Assembly: GCF_003234565.1 (NCBI RefSeq)
Contig: NZ_QKTU01000011.1
Span: 1-64,000, forward strand
Reading direction: 5' to 3'
Source: Curtobacterium sp. MCBD17_013
GTDB taxonomy: Bacteria > Actinomycetota > Actinomycetes > Actinomycetales > Microbacteriaceae
DNA: 64,000 nucleotides
Below, in pieces: positions 8,113 through 14,660 of this stretch (position 1 is its first letter; each line of letters starts with the position of its first letter). The position numbers and the translations under genes were made by a program. The notes beneath the pieces were generated by a model. That model was not told where the DNA came from. It did not search any database and saw nothing but the letters and a program-made list of their open reading frames with translations.

Positions 8113-9006
8113 ATGCGCGTCTTCATCACGGGAGCATCGGGCTGGATCGGGTCGGCGGTCGTCGACGAACTGCTCGCCCACGGACACCAGGTCATCGGGC
8201 TGGCGCGCTCGGACGCCTCCGCCGCGTCCATCGAGGCCAAGGGGGCGGAGGTCCTCCGCGGTGACCTCGACACGCTCGATGTCATCCGCGCCGGGAGCGA
8301 GGCCGCGGACGCCGTGGTCCACCTCGCGAACAAGCACGACTGGGCGAACCAGGCCGAGACGAACCGGGCTGAGCGCGCGGCGGTGCAGACGATCGGGGAC
8401 GCCCTGGTCGGCACGGGCAAGCCGTTCCTCGTCGCCGCCGGTGTCGCCGGACTGACCCCCGGCCGCGCCGTGACCGAGGCGGACCCGAACCCCTCGAACG
8501 GCCCCGATGCGCCCCGCGGCGGTACCGAGAACCTCGCGCTCGAGTTCGCGGACCGCGGCGTCGTCCCCGTGAGCCTGCGGTTCGCGCCGACGGTGCACGG
8601 TGACCGCGACCACGGCTTCATCGCGCTGATCGCGGACGCCGATCGTCGTGCCGGGACCGCGGCGTACGTCGGAGACGGCGAGCAGCGCTGGGCGGCCGTG
8701 CACGTGCAGGACGCCGCCCGCGCGGTCCGCCTCGCGCTCGAGCAGGCCTCGCCGGGCCTGATCGTGCACGTCGTCGCCGAGGAGGGTGTGCCCACCCGTG
8801 CCATCGCCGAGGCGATCGGTTCGTTCGAGGGTCTGCCCGTCGCCTCCGTCGACCCGGCCGCGGCCCAGGAGCACTTCGGCTTCATCGGGATGTTCTTCGG
8901 CATGGACCTGTCCGCCGAGAGCAGCCGGACGCACGAGGTCCTCGGCTGGACACCGACGGGACCGACGCTGCTCGAGGACATCGCCGCAGGCGCCTACCGG
9001 GCCTGA
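8113..9006 (+). CDS. atypical SDR family NAD(P)-binding oxidoreductase
   Basis: A 297-residue NAD(P)-binding protein of the extended/atypical SDR class. VFITGASGWIGSAVVDELLA at the N-terminus is the TGxxGxxG motif, and IGLARSDASA ends the second strand with Arg-Ser as in NADP-preferring members. There is no clear YxxxK. The C-terminal TRAIAEAIGSFEGLPVASV and EVLGWTPTGPTLLEDI resemble epimerase-like substrate domains. The start follows a strong AGGAGGAG. It faces a TetR gene that probably controls it. The protein resembles the SDR at 12587-13483 over its whole length (matching LARSD, APTVHG, YVGDG and LGWTPT segments), so the two TetR/SDR modules are likely paralogous. The substrate is unknown. 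Confidence 0.85.
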   Translation: MRVFITGASGWIGSAVVDELLAHGHQVIGLARSDASAASIEAKGAEVLRGDLDTLDVIRAGSEAADAVVHLANKHDWANQAETNRAERAAVQTIGDALVGTGKPFLVAAGVAGLTPGRAVTEADPNPSNGPDAPRGGTENLALEFADRGVVPVSLRFAPTVHGDRDHGFIALIADADRRAGTAAYVGDGEQRWAAVHVQDAARAVRLALEQASPGLIVHVVAEEGVPTRAIAEAIGSFEGLPVASVDPAAAQEHFGFIGMFFGMDLSAESSRTHEVLGWTPTGPTLLEDIAAGAYRA

Positions 9007-9065
9007 CCCGCGTCGGCGGGCGACCCGCGCCTCCCGGGCGGACCACCGCACGGGAACGGCGCACG

Positions 9066-9109
9066 CCGACGACAAGTGCGCGCGCGCCCACGCGCCCACT
9101 TGTCGTCGG
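9066..9109. repeat. 13-bp inverted repeat, copy 1 (upstream of ABC-F)
   Basis: CCGACGACAAGTG at 9066-9078 is mirrored exactly by CACTTGTCGTCGG at 9097-9109 around an 18-base loop. The same arms occur downstream of the ABC-F gene (11223-11267). The rest of the gap up to the ABC-F start holds GC-rich iterations of GCGCGC/CTCGGG with no coding potential I can support. It could be a terminator for the SDR or a dispersed intergenic palindrome. Confidence 0.7.
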
Positions 9110-9231
9110 GACGCGCACTCGGGGGCGCGCACGTCGGGGCGCGCGCTCGGGACGCGCGCTCGGGAGCGTGCACGAACGGGAGGAGCGGGGCCGCGACCGC
9201 GCGCACGGCCCCGTCCGCCTACCCTCAAGGG

Positions 9232-11175
9232 GTGGCACATCTGCTTGGCGCTGAGAACCTGCACCTCGAGTACCCGACGCGCGTCGTCTTCGACAGCGTC
9301 TCGCTCGGCATCGACGAGGGCGACCGGATCGGCGTCGTCGGACGCAACGGCGACGGCAAGTCGACGCTCATGAGCCTGCTCGCACAGCGGATCGAGCCCG
9401 ACGGCGGCCGGGTGACCCAGCGTCGCGGCGTGACCGTCGGGTTCCTCGACCAGCGCGACGACCTGCCCGCGGGCGAGACCGTCGGCCACGTCGTGGTCGG
9501 TGACCTCGCCGAGCACGAGTGGGCCGGGGACGCGCGCATCCGCGACGTGATCAGCGGACTCGTGGCGGACGTCGACTGGGACGGCCTGGTCGACGACCTG
9601 TCGGGCGGCCAGCGGCGTCGGGTGGCGTTGGCGCGCCTCCTGGTCGGGGACTGGGACGTGCTGTTCCTGGACGAGCCGACGAACCACCTCGACGTCGAGG
9701 GCATCGCATGGCTGGCCGAGCACTGCCGCAAGCGGTGGGCGGCGAACCAGGGCGGCCTCGTGGTCGTCACGCACGACCGGTGGTTCCTCGACGAGGTCTC
9801 GACGACGACGTGGGAGGTCCACGACGGCATCGTCGAGCCGTTCGAGGGCGGGTACGCCGCGTACGTGCTGCAGCGGGTGGAGCGGGACCGGATGGCCGCC
9901 GCGACCGAGTCCCGCCGACAGAACCTCATGCGGAAGGAGCTCGCGTGGCTGCGCCGCGGCGCGCCGGCCCGCACGAGCAAGCCGAAGTTCCGCATCGACG
10001 CAGCGAACGAGCTCATCGCCGACGTCCCGCCCGTGCGCGACACGGTCGCCCTGTCGCAGATGGCGACCGCGCGGCTCGGCAAGGACGTCGTCGACGTGCT
10101 CGACGCCGGCGTGCAGTGGCCCGACAGCGACGAACCGGTGCTCGAGCACGTCGAGTGGCGCATCGCACCGGGGGAGCGGACCGGGATCCTCGGCCCGAAC
10201 GGTGCGGGCAAGTCGACGCTGCTCGGGCTGGTGTCCCAGAAGATCCAGCCCACGAGCGGCAAGGTCAAGACCGGCAAGACCGTGCAGATCGCGATGCTCG
10301 ACCAGCAGCTCGCCGACCTGCAGCAGTACGCCGAGGACCGCGTGCGCGAGGTCGTCGGCCGCAAGAAGACCGCGTACGTCGCCGACGGCAAGGAGATGAC
10401 GCCGTCGCAGCTGCTCGAGCGCCTCGGGTTCTCGTCGGCCCAGCTGTCCACGCCGGTCAAGGACCTGTCCGGCGGGCAGAAGCGGCGCCTCCAGCTCATG
10501 CTCATCCTGCTCGACGAGCCGAACGTGCTCATCCTCGACGAGCCGACGAACGACCTCGACACCGACATGCTCGCCGCCATGGAGGACCTGCTCGACTCGT
10601 GGCCCGGCACCCTGCTCGTCGTCTCGCACGACCGGTACCTGCTCGAACGGGTCACCGACCAGCAGTACGCCGTGCTCGGGCACCGGTTCCGGCACCTGCC
10701 CGGTGGGGTCGAGGAGTACATGCGGCTCCGTGCGGCCGGGTCGGCTGCGCCGCGGGATGCGTCCGCGGCGACGGCACGGGTGGCCGCGGCGGCCGGCGCG
10801 GGCGCGCGCGGCGGTGCCGGGTCCGCGGGTGCCGGTGGCGCTGTTGCCGGTTCGGCTGGTGTCGGTGCGGCGGGTGCCGGTGCGGCGGGTGCCGGTTCGG
10901 CGTCGGCCGGGAGGGACGGGGCGGGTCCGGCGGCGGGCCTCCCGGCCGTCAGCGGTGCGGACCGGCGGGCCGCCGAGAAGGAGATGTCCTCGCTCGACCG
11001 ACGCATCGCCCGGGCAGGGCAGGACCGGCAGCAGGTGCTCGACGCGTTCGCCGCTCATGACCAGGCGGACTACGCCGGGCTCGGGGAGCTCCAAGCGAAG
11101 CTCGCAGCGGTGGACACCGAGCTCGAGGAGCTCGAGACGCGGTGGCTCGAGGTGGCGGAGCTGCTCGGGGCGTAG
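9232..11175 (+). CDS. ABC-F family ATP-binding cassette protein (Uup/EttA-like)
   Basis: A 647-residue soluble protein with two ABC cassettes and no membrane segments, as in ABC-F translation factors that act on ribosomes. Cassette 1: Walker A GRNGDGKST, signature LSGGQRRRVALAR, Walker B LFLDEPTNHLD. Cassette 2: GPNGAGKST, LSGGQKRRLQLM, LILDEPTNDLD. The inter-domain linker follows cassette 1. After cassette 2 comes an Ala/Gly-rich stretch (about residues 505-570, encoded by near-tandem 15-base repeats) and then a charged C-terminal coiled coil, as in Uup. The GTG start is set by TACCCT at 9220-9225 six bases upstream, a leaderless arrangement; upstream frame extension is Arg-rich and falls on the repeat. 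Housekeeping versus antibiotic-resistance role cannot be decided. Confidence 0.92.
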   Translation: MAHLLGAENLHLEYPTRVVFDSVSLGIDEGDRIGVVGRNGDGKSTLMSLLAQRIEPDGGRVTQRRGVTVGFLDQRDDLPAGETVGHVVVGDLAEHEWAGDARIRDVISGLVADVDWDGLVDDLSGGQRRRVALARLLVGDWDVLFLDEPTNHLDVEGIAWLAEHCRKRWAANQGGLVVVTHDRWFLDEVSTTTWEVHDGIVEPFEGGYAAYVLQRVERDRMAAATESRRQNLMRKELAWLRRGAPARTSKPKFRIDAANELIADVPPVRDTVALSQMATARLGKDVVDVLDAGVQWPDSDEPVLEHVEWRIAPGERTGILGPNGAGKSTLLGLVSQKIQPTSGKVKTGKTVQIAMLDQQLADLQQYAEDRVREVVGRKKTAYVADGKEMTPSQLLERLGFSSAQLSTPVKDLSGGQKRRLQLMLILLDEPNVLILDEPTNDLDTDMLAAMEDLLDSWPGTLLVVSHDRYLLERVTDQQYAVLGHRFRHLPGGVEEYMRLRAAGSAAPRDASAATARVAAAAGAGARGGAGSAGAGGAVAGSAGVGAAGAGAAGAGSASAGRDGAGPAAGLPAVSGADRRAAEKEMSSLDRRIARAGQDRQQVLDAFAAHDQADYAGLGELQAKLAAVDTELEELETRWLEVAELLGA

Positions 11176-11222
11176 GGGCCGGGCGGGCCGGGGCGCGGCG
11201 CGGCGCGGCATGACTGCGCGTG

Positions 11223-11267
11223 CCGACGACAAGTGCGCCGCGCTGACGACCGCGCAGTTGTCGTCGG
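11223..11267. repeat. inverted repeat, copy 2 (downstream of ABC-F)
   Basis: CCGACGACAAGTGCG at 11223-11237 pairs with CGCAGTTGTCGTCGG at 11253-11267 with one mismatch. The left arm is identical to the copy at 9066, so the ABC-F gene is bracketed by the element. It may end transcription from both the ABC-F gene and the convergent gene at 11283. Confidence 0.65.
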
Positions 11268-11282
11268 GGCGCGCAGTCGGGG

Positions 11283-11717
11283 TCAGGCCCAGGGGTCGTG
11301 CACCCAGTCCGGCAGCGGGCGGAGCTGTCCCCACGCGAACCGGCTCTCGGCGACGAAGTCCTGCACGTCGTTGGCGAAGCGCCAGGCGAAGCGGTCGTCG
11401 GGCTCGTCCTCCTGTAGGAAGATCCCGACGCTCTCGTCGGCCATCGTGACTTCGAGCAGGTGCTCGTTCTCGCCGAGCGGTGCGTCGAGCCGGAGCGGAA
11501 CGCGCTCCTCGGGCTCGGCCAGCGCGTCGGGGACGAACTCCGCGCCGATGCGGATCCAGGTGCCGTCGGAACGCTGGCGGAACGGGCTCCTGCGCGGCAG
11601 TGCGGTGACGATCCTGATCTGGACCGACTCGCGCTCCTCGGGCGTGAGCATCGCGTCGAGGACCGGCTCGACGACCCGCGGGACCGTCTCGGTCAGGAAC
11701 GTCTGGACCGTGCGCAT
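11283..11717 (-). CDS. hypothetical protein downstream of MarR regulator
   Basis: A 144-residue protein that I do not recognise. It has no signal peptide or membrane segment; it is acidic in its second half (LQEDEPDDRFAW) and rich in aromatic residues near the C-terminus (FAWGQLRPLPDWVHDPWA). It begins three bases after the stop of the MarR gene at 11721-12215, so the two form an operon and the MarR protein probably controls it. It converges on the ABC-F gene. A small cytosolic protein of unknown function is all that can be said. Confidence 0.75.
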   Translation of the reverse strand: MRTVQTFLTETVPRVVEPVLDAMLTPEERESVQIRIVTALPRRSPFRQRSDGTWIRIGAEFVPDALAEPEERVPLRLDAPLGENEHLLEVTMADESVGIFLQEDEPDDRFAWRFANDVQDFVAESRFAWGQLRPLPDWVHDPWA

Positions 11718-11720
11718 GAT

Positions 11721-12215
11721 TCAGTCGCCCAGGCTGATGCTCAGCGAGCGGAGCAGCCCCGCCAGCTGCGTCCGGTCGGCGGGGGAGAGGTCCGCGAGGA
11801 TCGCCGCCTCGGCCTCGACCAGTCCCGCGATCGCGGCGTCGACCGCCGTCCGACCCTCGGGCGTCAGCGTGACGAGGACGCCTCGGCCGTCGCTCGGGTC
11901 CGTTCGCCGCTCGACGAGCCCCCGGTCCGCCAGGCGGTCCACGCGGTTCGTCATCGTGCCGCTCGACACCAGGGTCTGCTGCAGCAGCGCCTTCGGGCTG
12001 AGCTCGTACGGCTCGCCCGCGCGGCGCAGCGCCGACAGGACGTCGAACTCCCACGACTCCATGTCCCCGGCCGCGAACGCCGTCCGCCGCGCGCGGTCGA
12101 GGTGCCGGGCGAGCCGCCCCACCCGCGACAGCACGTGCAGCGGCGCGAAGTCGAGGTCCGGTCGCTCGCGATGCCACGCCGCGACGATGCGGTCGACCTC
12201 GTCCTCCTGCGGCAT
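11721..12215 (-). CDS. MarR family transcriptional regulator
   Basis: A 164-residue MarR-type regulator. The winged helix lies in the middle: LSPKALLQQTLVSSGTMTNR is the recognition region, LADRGLVERRTDPSDGRG the wing with the conserved DxRxxxV-like turn (DPSDGRGVLVTLTPEG). N- and C-terminal helices would form the dimer. The ATG at 12215 is preceded by CATGAT exactly six bases upstream on the same strand, so a leaderless mRNA is likely. The downstream hypothetical gene is three bases away, making a two-gene autoregulated unit. The ligand is unknown. Confidence 0.9.
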   Translation of the reverse strand: MPQEDEVDRIVAAWHRERPDLDFAPLHVLSRVGRLARHLDRARRTAFAAGDMESWEFDVLSALRRAGEPYELSPKALLQQTLVSSGTMTNRVDRLADRGLVERRTDPSDGRGVLVTLTPEGRTAVDAAIAGLVEAEAAILADLSPADRTQLAGLLRSLSISLGD

Positions 12216-12241
12216 CCGTCCATCATGGCAGCGGTGGCGGC

Positions 12242-12360
12242 GGACGGGAGGGACGGCGCGGGCTGGTGGTGGGCCTCCCGGCCGGCGGGTGGTCCGGTCG
12301 GTCGCTGGACGGGAGGGGCGGCGCGGGCTGGTGGCGGGCCTCCCGACCGGCTGATGGTGG
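12242..12360. repeat. two 65-bp tandem direct repeats with inner stem
   Basis: Two near-identical units start at 12242 and 12307 (GGACGGGAGG...). Each contains CGGGAGG and, about 20 bases later, CCTCCCG, which can pair. They fill the gap between the MarR start and tRNA-Gln. The core CGGGCCTCCCG also recurs inside several coding regions here. Confidence 0.6.
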
Positions 12361-12428
12361 CGCTGGTCGGCGGGCGCACGGGGCGGCGGATGCTGCATGG
12401 GATGATGTCGGGGCGCCTCCGGGCGTGG

Positions 12429-12500
12429 TCCGCCTTGGTGTAACGGCAGCACATCAGCCTTTGGAGCTGTGGGGTCCGGGTTCGAATCCTGGAGGCGGAG
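12429..12500 (+). tRNA. tRNA-Gln (anticodon TTG)
   Basis: A 72-base cloverleaf. The acceptor arms TCCGCCT (12429-12435) and AGGCGGA (12493-12499) pair fully, with G at 12500 as discriminator; the 3' CCA is not encoded. The T-arm holds GGTTCGAATCC and the anticodon loop CTTTGGA gives TTG. The first pair of the anticodon stem is a T-T mismatch. Confidence 0.93.
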
Positions 12501-12586
12501 CCGGCAGGTCACCGAGGGAGTTGCCCGACGCGCGATGGGCGGGTCCTCCGCAAGCCCCGGTCGAACGGTGGATGGACGAACGATGA

Positions 12587-13483
12587 TCAGTCCAGGTAGT
12601 CGCCGTCCCGGATGTCGTCGAGCAACCCCTCCCGTGTGGGCGTCCACCCGAGGAGCTCCCGGGTGCGCGTGCTCGTCGCGGGTGCGTCGGCGCCGTAGAG
12701 CAGGGCCATGAAGGGGCTGACGTAGTGCGTCCCGGCCCGCTCCGCGCTGATGGAGGTGGTCGGCAGTCCGAGACCCTCACCGATCGTTCCGGCGATGGCG
12801 CTGAAGGCGACGGTCTCCGCGACGGCGTGGAGGACGGACCCGGGCGGTGCGGACTCGACGGCGAGCCGGTAGAGCACCGCCGCGTCGGCGCGGTGCACGG
12901 CGGGCCACCGGTTCGAGCCGTCGCCCACGTACGCGGACACACCGGTCGTGCGCGCCGTGGTGATCAGCATCGGCACGAAGCCGTGATCTCCTGGGCCGTG
13001 GACGGTCGGGGCGAGCCGCATGACGATCGCGCGTACGCCCCGGTCGACGAATGCGAGGCAGGCGTCCTCACCAGCGAGCCGGGCTGCTGCAGCCCCGGCG
13101 CGATCGGGAGCGGTTGCCTCGGTCGCGGGCTGCCCGAAGGGCAGGACCAGCGTGCCCGACGTGACGACGAGCGGCTTCCCGGTACCGACGAGCGCTTCCC
13201 CCATCACGGTGATCGCGTCGACGTCGCGGCGGATCATGGCCTCCGGTTCGGCGTAGTCCCCGCCGTACGCCATGTGGATGACGCCGTCGGCCGCCGAAGC
13301 TGCCTGGCGCAGGACGTCGAGGTCCTCGAGTGTGCCGCGGACCGGTGTCGCCCCGAGCCCGGTCAGCCGGGTCGCGGCCACGTCCGAACGTGCGAGGCCC
13401 GTGACCTGGTGGCCGACACGAACCAGCTCAGCGACGATCGCGGGTCCGGTCTGCCCGGTGCCTCCCGTGATGAAGACGTGCAT
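12587..13483 (-). CDS. atypical SDR family NAD(P)-binding oxidoreductase
   Basis: A 298-residue NAD(P)-binding protein. VFITGGTGQTGPAIVAEL is the N-terminal TGxxGxxG motif and VTGLARSDVA the Arg-Ser end of strand two. Later LRLAPTVHGPGDHGF, SAYVGDG and LLGWTPTREGLLDDI match the SDR at 8113-9006 position for position, so the two are paralogues. No YxxxK is evident. The ATG at 13483 has AGAGGAG upstream. It is divergent from the TetR gene at 13579 across a region with a long palindrome, the likely repressor site. The substrate is unknown; a stress- or xenobiotic-responsive reductase is a guess from context. Confidence 0.85.
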   Translation of the reverse strand: MHVFITGGTGQTGPAIVAELVRVGHQVTGLARSDVAATRLTGLGATPVRGTLEDLDVLRQAASAADGVIHMAYGGDYAEPEAMIRRDVDAITVMGEALVGTGKPLVVTSGTLVLPFGQPATEATAPDRAGAAAARLAGEDACLAFVDRGVRAIVMRLAPTVHGPGDHGFVPMLITTARTTGVSAYVGDGSNRWPAVHRADAAVLYRLAVESAPPGSVLHAVAETVAFSAIAGTIGEGLGLPTTSISAERAGTHYVSPFMALLYGADAPATSTRTRELLGWTPTREGLLDDIRDGDYLD

Positions 13484-13512
13484 GGACAGCTCCTCTCGAG
13501 GCACCGTGTAGT

Positions 13513-13548
13513 GCCAGGAAGTGACACTACGTTGTGCCACTTACTGGC
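13513..13548. promoter_or_regulatory. 36-bp palindromic operator between SDR and TetR genes
   Basis: The sequence is symmetric about 13530/13531. The outer arms GCCAG (13513-13517) and CTGGC (13544-13548), the next arms AAGTG (13519-13523) and CACTT (13538-13542), inner CAC/GTG and a central ACGT all mirror each other, with only a few mismatches. Its length fits two TetR dimers. The -10-like TAGCCT (13567-13572) of the TetR gene lies just downstream. Confidence 0.7.
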
Positions 13549-13578
13549 GCAACCGATGCAAGCGGGTAGCCTTGGGGG

Positions 13579-14139
13579 ATGCCGAGGAGTGGAGCAGCAG
13601 CGCGGCAGCGGCTTCAGCAGGCGGCGCTCGAGCTCTACACGGAGATCGGTTACGACTCGACGACCACGGCGCAGATCGCCGACCGCGCTGGCGTCAACCA
13701 CCGGACCTTCTTCCGGCACTTCCCGGACAAGCGCGAGGTGCTCTTCGACGGTGAGGACGCGCTGGCGCCTTCGCTCGCCGAGGCTGTGCGGAACGCCTCC
13801 GACACGGCGACCCCGATGCAAGCGCTCCACGCGGCGTTCCGGGCTTCGGCGCACGTCCTCGAGGCGAACGAAGCCATCGGCGCGCGGCGTCTCCGGGTCA
13901 TCGCCGCGACACCCGCGCTCGCCGAGCGCGACCTCGCCAAGGGCGCCGCGGTGGCGTCGGTCCTCGCCGAGGCGCTCCGGGAGCGCGGAGCGTCCGACGA
14001 GGAAGCAGGTCTCGCGAGCGTCGTCGGGTGGGCGACGTTCCATCGCGCTGCGTCGCTGTGGCTGACCGGGCCGGAGCGCCCGCTGACCGTCCACATCGAC
14101 GAGGCCTTCGACCTCCTCGCTGCGCTGACCACGAGCTGA
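13579..14139 (+). CDS. TetR family transcriptional regulator
   Basis: A 186-residue TetR-type repressor with the DNA-binding motif TTAQIADRAGVNHRTFFRHF near residues 28-48 followed by PDKREVLFDGEDAL. It is clearly related to the TetR protein at 7416-8009 (shared TFFRHF-DKREVLF segment), and both are divergent from related SDRs. TAGCCT at 13567-13572 lies six bases before the ATG, suggesting a leaderless transcript. The 36-base palindrome upstream is presumably its own operator, so it would repress both itself and the SDR. The ligand is not predictable. Confidence 0.92.
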   Translation: MPRSGAAARQRLQQAALELYTEIGYDSTTTAQIADRAGVNHRTFFRHFPDKREVLFDGEDALAPSLAEAVRNASDTATPMQALHAAFRASAHVLEANEAIGARRLRVIAATPALAERDLAKGAAVASVLAEALRERGASDEEAGLASVVGWATFHRAASLWLTGPERPLTVHIDEAFDLLAALTTS

Positions 14140-14169
14140 GTCAGGGCAGGGCCGGGAGGCGCTCGTCGC

Positions 14170-14660
14170 CTACCCCAGCACGGCCACCCCGAATCCGCTC
14201 ACCACCGCCCGCACCTCCGCCAGGTAGCGCTGTGCCTGCTCGGTGAGGGGGATCGAGGCGTCGGTGATCCACCCGATCTCGATGCGCTCGTCGACGTCGA
14301 GTGGCACGGCGACGATCGCGGGGTCGAGGTCGTCGCTGATGATGCCCGTCGAGATCGTGTACCCGTCGAGCCCGGTCATGAGGTTGAAGATCGTGGCCCG
14401 GTCGGACACCCGGATCTCCCGCTTGCCCGACAGGGTGGAGAGGATCTCCTCGGCCAGGTAGAAGGAGTTGTTCGCGCCCTGGTCGAACGTGAGCCGGGGG
14501 AGGTCGGCGAGGTCGTCGAGGGTCGCGCGCGCTCGCGACGCCAGCGGGTTCCCCCGAGCGACGAAGATGTGCGGCTCGGCGATGAAGAGCGGGTGGAACG
14601 CGAGTCCCGCGTCCCGGAGCAGTTTGCCGATGACGTTCTCGTTGAAGGAGGTCGCCCGGG
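14170..14660 (-). pseudogene. truncated LysR family regulator (C-terminal remnant)
   Basis: Reading the minus strand from about 14655 down to the stop at 14170 gives an open frame of about 163 residues that matches the C-terminal two thirds of a LysR effector domain: it contains TSFNENVIGKLLRDAG, PHIFVARGNPLA, LTFDQGANNSFYLAEEIL and VSDRATIFNLMTGLDGYTIS. The helix-turn-helix and the first part of the effector domain are missing. The frame abuts the GH76 stop at 14661 with no spacer, as if a rearrangement placed GH76 against a broken regulator gene. An ATG at 14409 could give a 79-residue product, but this is unlikely to function. Confidence 0.8.

Noticed and set aside
9066-9109. CRISPR-like interpretation of the palindromic repeats
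   Set aside because: Only two copies over 2 kb, no regular spacers and no cas genes anywhere in the window.
8059-12177. Minus-strand open frame of 1372 codons
   Set aside because: Composition is Arg/Pro/Gly-rich without motifs and it lies opposite the SDR, ABC-F and MarR genes; typical antisense open frame of high-GC DNA.
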